64,000 nt of DNA from positions 868,001 to 932,000 of the forward strand of contig WHVD01000001.1 in assembly GCA_015178975.1 (NCBI GenBank). The letters are read 5' to 3'. Each line of letters begins with the position of its first letter. Position 1 is the first letter of the stretch. The notes beneath the pieces were generated by a model. That model ran no database searches. It worked only from the letters and a program-made list of their open reading frames with translations, and had not been told where the DNA came from. Both the position numbers and the translations under genes were made by a program. The stretch comes from Hysterangium stoloniferum (taxonomy: Eukaryota; Basidiomycota; Agaricomycetes; Hysterangiales; Hysterangiaceae). Shown in pieces: positions 59,112-64,000 of the stretch.

Positions 59112-59454
59112 TGTTGAATTTAGGCTCACACACTCCGCATTACCAAGCCCAGATGGCTACGCCACACTGTACCCGGTTATATCACACCATACATGGATAC
59201 ATGAAGCCGCATCGTTCCTGCCCAATATACAGTCTTACTACCATCGTTTCCACGCAATATAATCACGTACTATTTAATCCTAGACACTCAAGACTCATAC
59301 CTCAGTCGAGTCACTACTTTGTGTCGACTGAGGTATGTTATCACTACTTATTGTCATTTCACATTTTTCTTACCTAATGTAACATAGCGTATTTGTTACA
59401 GGTAGTAAATATAGTCGAGTCACTACTTTGTGTCGACTGAGTGTATTTGTTACA
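59112..59454 (+). repeat. 5' LTR of the copia element
   Basis: TGTTGAATTTAGGCTC ... GTATTTGTTACA, 343 bp. The 3' part contains two copies of a hairpin module, CTCAGTCGA...TCGACTGAG at 59,301-59,332 and a second one near 59,412-59,442, each followed by GTATTTGTTACA. Confidence 0.9.
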
Positions 59455-59594
59455 GGTTATGGGCCCCGACCAAAGCTGTTAAAAACACTACCACTGACTG
59501 GCTGAACTGACTTCAAACCTGACCCCGAATAATCAAACCCGACCCCAACTGACTGCCAATTGACCGACCCCAACTGACCAAACCTCCATCAAAC

Positions 59595-62500
59595 ATGTCT
59601 AACCAGCCAGCCCTATTCATGCTGCAATCTGAGGACCATTTTGAAGGACACAACTGGCTTACATGGCATAATACTATTTGGTCAGCTGCAGGTGCACGAG
59701 GCGTCCAAGGGTATCTGGATGGGACCATTCAGAAGCCTTCTCCACTCACACCTAATTCCATACCCACACCAACGAGTTACTGGGGATCAAGAAACCCCTC
59801 ACCTGAGGAATGGGAACAGTGCAATGCATATGCAAAATCAATGATTGACCTGAACGTAAAAAACCCAGTTGGGCATGGGATCCAATCTACAGATACTGCA
59901 GGTGAAGCATGGTCTGCTCTAAAGGAGGTCCACAGCACATCTTCCAACATAGGCCTGCTCAAGCTGACAACAATCTTCATGCTATTAAGCATATCGATGG
60001 CACAGACATTATATCCCATTTTTCACGGTTGCGTGAGGAATGGGCGAAGGTCAATGCTCAAGGGGGACAAATGGATGACTGTATTTTCCGCACAATTGTG
60101 ATTGCATCAATGCCTAAGGAGTGGGACTTAGTAGTTGGTACCCTCTTCTCACTAAAAACTTCAAAAGAAGTAATCGCGAATCTCACCCTATATGACACAA
60201 CTCTCGCACGACACAGGAAACAGACCCCTCAGACCTCCCAAGCCCTCGCAACTACTAAACCGAACCAGTCGAATGATGTCTGCTCCAACCCCAACTGCAA
60301 ATGCATAGGACACACGATTGAGAAGTGCTTCAAGGTTGGGGGGGGAATGGAAGGTCAGTTTCCAGATTGGTGGAGGAAAAAGGGGACTGCGACTAGTGGG
60401 AACCAAGGCACCCAGCAGCAAAAATTGCCGACTGATGTACCTCCAAAATCAACAGCAAATATGGCAATAGTCCCCTCAAGCCCCTTCACACCTGGGTCTG
60501 GGGAATTTTGTGCCATGATGACACAGGCAGACTCATCGGCATCAGCCATCGTCACCTATGCCGACTCTGTGGCAAGCGATCACTTCTTTACCAACATAAA
60601 CGATTTTCAGACTTACACACCTTGTGAAGGAAAGGACGGATCCATGGCCAACAGTGGTAGCACCTTCTCAATTCATGGAAAGGGGACAGTCAACAAGCGT
60701 TGCATGTATGGTGGACGAGTTATAAACCTTGCTTTCCAAGACACACTTTATTGTCCAACACTGTCCCATAATCTTGTTTTGATTGGGAAGCTTGACAGCA
60801 GCGGCTGTTATGCGACTTTTGGGGGAGGAGGAGTCACATTCACCAACCCTGATGGCCACCCATACATGTATGGAAGGGGAGAAGGAACAATGTACAAGAT
60901 TGACCTCTTCCCACCAACCGGTCCTCTCCCGGACAGCGTCCACTCACAACCGGATCCAACCATAGATCCAACAACCGTAATCAATGCATACACAAATGCA
61001 CTCGCTGCCAAGTCCTATGATCGACCAACTGACATAGATACATGGCACCGACGTCTTGGCCACATCCGGTACGACACTGTCCAACAAATGTCTAAGCGTA
61101 ATGTTGTTCGCGGAATGCAGGTTACCACCTTGACACCCAAGCCAGGGACATGTGAAAGCTGTATAATGGGGAAGCACACACGCCGTCCATTCTATATTAA
61201 TGACGAACGTGAGACAACAACTGGAGAATGCACCTATGTTGATTTGTGGGGCCGTCACGAGTACAGTCCATCGGTGGTAGGAGTTATATGATGCCATGTG
61301 TTGATGGGTATAGTGGCCACCAGGAGGTATTCTTCATGTCGAATAAAGAGGCTGAGACAACCCTGTCGGCACTGAAACACTATACAGCACTCACCAAACG
61401 ACAAACAGGAATGAAGGTGCGCACTATATGCACAGATGGAGGCACAGAATTCATCAACTCTTCATGGACTGCATACCTCAGTAAACAGGGTATAGTACAT
61501 GAAAGCACAACCGCATATTCATCGTCATCCAATGGTGTTGTTGAGCAGTGTCATCGCACCATTATCGAACGTGTCCGCATCTGTCTATACGAAAACAACT
61601 TACCCCCAACATTGTGGTGCGAAATTGCAGCGGCAGTTGCATATGTGATGGATTTTATTCCCACCACTAGAAACCCAGATGCGACCCCATTCGAACTGTG
61701 GTATGGCAAAAAGCCTGATATTTCTCACCTGCGACCTCTTGGTTGCATAGCCTATGCAAAGATTCCAGTTGAAGCTGGGGGCGGACTCAGTAAACTGGAC
61801 CCACGGTCAATCAAGGGGATCCACATTGGATATTTTGGGCGTGACACTTACAGGATATACGACCCAGATACCTGCTGCATTTTTCGCTCACGCGACATCA
61901 TCTTTGAGGAAGGATGTAGTCATAAGACACTGACTGAGTCTTTGGGTGAGGGGGAAATGCACCATACTGACCATGTGATCCTTGACACACCAGTTAGCAA
62001 GAATCCAGATGAGATTTACAGGGGGTTAGCACCCACGCACGACCATACCCCTCCAACCAACATCTCGCTCCAGCCTGCTTCAGAACCAACCATCACTGAA
62101 CCTGCACCACATCGCTCACTGCATGTCCCTGTACCAACACAGGTACTCAAAGACTCTATTAATTCAGAGAATGAAATCTGAAATGCACAGGCAGCAGGGG
62201 AAGCGTGGGCAGATGACAGAACACATAGTGCTTTTCACACTGATGTGAAAACAATGCCAGATCCGACGAACATGTGGCTCCCCAATACATACAGTGAGGT
62301 GATGACATGTCCCGATATATGAGAGGGCCCAATCAACAAGGAACTTGCTGTAATGAGGAAACATGGGGTCTGGACGGTAATGGATTGCCCTGCAGATGCC
62401 AGACTGGTAAAGACTCGCTGGACCTTCACAAACAAATACAATGGCAATGGTGAACTCACTTCACGCAAGGCATGACTCGTAGCAAAAGGCTTCACACAAA

Positions 62501-63849
62501 TTCCCGGCGTCAACTTCTTCAAAACATACGCTTCAGTTGTGCGCTATGAGTCACTGTGGATGAACCTGGCTATTGCTGCTGCCACTAACATGGAGGCATG
62601 GCAAGTTGATTATGTTGCAGCATACCTCAATTCCGTCCCACAAGCCATAACATACATAGAATTACCTGATGGAGCAAAGGAGGCCGGAAAGGTAGGACAA
62701 CTAGAAAGGATGTTATACGGCACAATGGATGGTGCTAACAACTGGTGGGGGACGCTGGACAGAGAAATGGGTGAACTAGGATATTACCGGTCAAAGGCTG
62801 ATCCTTCCGTACGATCCCGACACGCGAATGGCAACACAACTATAACGAGTACTTACACTGATGACACAACCGGAATTTCATCGTCTGTAGAAGAAGCAAA
62901 ATGGGCCAAGGAAGAGCTAGGATGGACTTATGAGACAAAGGATCTTGGGGACGCCAACTTAGTCCTAGGAATATGAATTGACAGAGATAGGGAGCAAGGA
63001 ACAATTAGAATATCACAACGTGCATACCTTGAACGTATTCTCGAATGTTTCGGCATGACAGAATCAAACCCCCGCACCACACCACTACCACCAGGCATCG
63101 CACTGAATAAGGAGCAGGTGCCTCAGACAGTGGAGGACCACATCTTCATTGCGGATAAGCCATACCGTGAGTTGTTGGGGTCTATTATGTACGCACAGAT
63201 TGCGACACGCCCGGATCTCTCATATGCGGTCTCCACACTCAGTAAGTTCGCCTCAAACCCAGGAAGAGCTCACTGGAATGCTTTGACACATGTTCTACGT
63301 TACATTAAGGGGACACTCCACTATGGCATTACCTATGGGGGTTCGCATAGGGATATCACGCCAGTTGGGTACATTGATGCTGACTATGCAGGTGACACCG
63401 ACACACATCGATCCTGTTCCGGGTATGTTTTTATTCAGGCGGGTGGACCAACCGCTTGGGGAGCAAAATACCAGCCGACAGTAGCGTTATCCACAACAGA
63501 ATTGGAATACATGGCACTCACACAAGGTATGAAACAGGTCTTGTGGATGTATGCAGCAATGGACAAAGTCGGATTCCCGCAGTTGAAGCCAGCTATATTG
63601 TACAACGATAACTCGGGAGCGGTCCTTCTAACCAAGAACACTAAGAATAATGCATGCGTTAAACACATTGATATACAATATCACTACATATGGGAGCGGG
63701 TCGAGGAGGGGGACATTGAAGTATGCCGAATTGCATCCACCGATAATCTAGCCGACATGTTCACAAAACCATTGGCTAAAACTATTTTTCACAAACAATG
63801 CATAGCATTGCGACTCTGCGAGAGTGCATCGAGCCAGGGAGGGTGTTGA
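59595..63849 (+). pseudogene. Copia gag-pol polyprotein, two frameshifts and four TGA stops
   Basis: The start is the ATG at 59,595 (MSNQPALFML). Gag to about 59,960, then a 1-base frameshift. CCHC-like knuckle CSNPNCKCIGHTIEKC near 60,280. Protease site YADSVASDHFF near 60,560, where family members have DSG. Integrase zinc finger WHRRLGHI...CESCIMGK near 61,050-61,170. A second frameshift in a G run near 61,248. Integrase core VDGYSG, CTDGGTEF and the E of VVEQCHRTI. Stops TGA at 62,179, 62,320, 62,473 and 62,974. RT has QVDYVAAYLNS and YTDDTTGI. RNase H has GYIDADYAGD and DNLADMFTKPL. Three of the stops fall where Arg is expected, so CGA to TGA. Confidence 0.9.
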
Positions 63850-64000
63850 ATTTAGGCTCACGCACTCCGCATTACCAAGCCCAGACGGCTACACCACACC
63901 GTACCTGGTTATACCACACCGTACACAGATACACGAAGCCACATCATTCCTGCCCAATATACACTCTTACTACCATCATTTCCACGCAATATAATCACAT
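63844..64000 (+). repeat. 3' LTR of the copia element, truncated by the window
   Basis: TGTTGAATTTAGGCTCACGC matches the start of the 5' LTR with scattered C/T differences over the visible 157 bp. The right target duplication is outside the window. Confidence 0.9.

Larger units (their letters stand above)
59112..64000 (+). mobile_element. Ty1/copia element, 3' LTR cut by window edge
   Basis: The 5' LTR is at 59,112-59,454 and a matching LTR starts at 63,844 and runs off the end. The internal sequence starts GGTTATGGGCCCCGACC, a likely primer-binding region, and a purine-rich AGGGAGGG precedes the 3' LTR. The domain order protease, integrase, RT, RNase H is that of copia elements. The element is inactive. 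Confidence 0.93.

Overview
The window looks like a transposon-dense piece of a filamentous fungal genome, most likely a basidiomycete of the Agaricomycetes type. The basis is a host gene with about a dozen 45-70 bp GT-AG introns, Ty3 chromoviruses with gag and pol proteins of the mushroom-fungus style, Ty1/copia and Tc1/mariner elements, and pervasive C-to-T decay of element ORFs. No rRNA, complete tRNA, CRISPR array or prokaryotic feature is visible.

Layout. 1-12,000: a head-to-tail tandem duplication, on the minus strand, of an intron-rich full-size ABC transporter (ABCC/YOR1-like). The left copy is cut by the window edge, the right copy is complete (11,495 to 5,432), and a 3.3 kb spacer holds small repeats and a tiny foldback element. 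12,000-18,290: an unrecognised ORF, a GAGTC/GAGTT-type minisatellite and a badly decayed Ty3 pol. 18,291-25,817: two inverted copies of a GGAGGAT-ended MITE (one split by two solo LTRs, one of which carries a second MITE) and a truncated Ty3 element. 25,818-27,884: an AT-rich pair of unrecognised ORFs and, on the opposite strand, a hammerhead-ribozyme-like fold. 27,885-40,800: a nested stack in which an old Ty3 protease gene was hit by a MITE, several solo LTRs, a full-length chromovirus (called B1 here) and an apparently intact Tc1-family transposon. 40,800-46,650: LTR debris, another MITE-2 copy and a dead Tc1-like element split by a small solo LTR. 46,658-53,477: a second full-length chromovirus (B2) with a perfect 5-bp target duplication. 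53,900-59,100: nested solo LTRs, a tRNA-Phe-like half and degenerate repeats. 59,112-64,000: a decayed Ty1/copia element running off the right edge.

How the parts work together. The chromoviruses encode Gag and, in the -1 frame after the gag stop, PR-RT-RNaseH-IN with a C-terminal chromodomain. Between the end of pol and the 3' LTR, B1 also carries a convergent gene on the opposite strand. It has its own TATA box, an ATG, two phase-0 introns and a product combining a charged coiled coil with a CX2CX6CX10CX2CX6C (Zn2Cys6-like) cluster. B2 keeps the same promoter and ends but has lost the cysteine cluster in frame. This antisense accessory gene is the most novel-looking system here. A second unifying signal is a short hairpin near the 3' end of 13 LTRs from otherwise divergent families, with one compensatory base change.

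Most element ORFs carry premature stops, nearly all CGA to TGA or CAA to TAA, and B1 and B2 share one of them. The Tc1 element at 38,876-40,469 is the only autonomous-looking transposon with an open ORF. All family calls were made by reading motifs. No search or folding programme was run.
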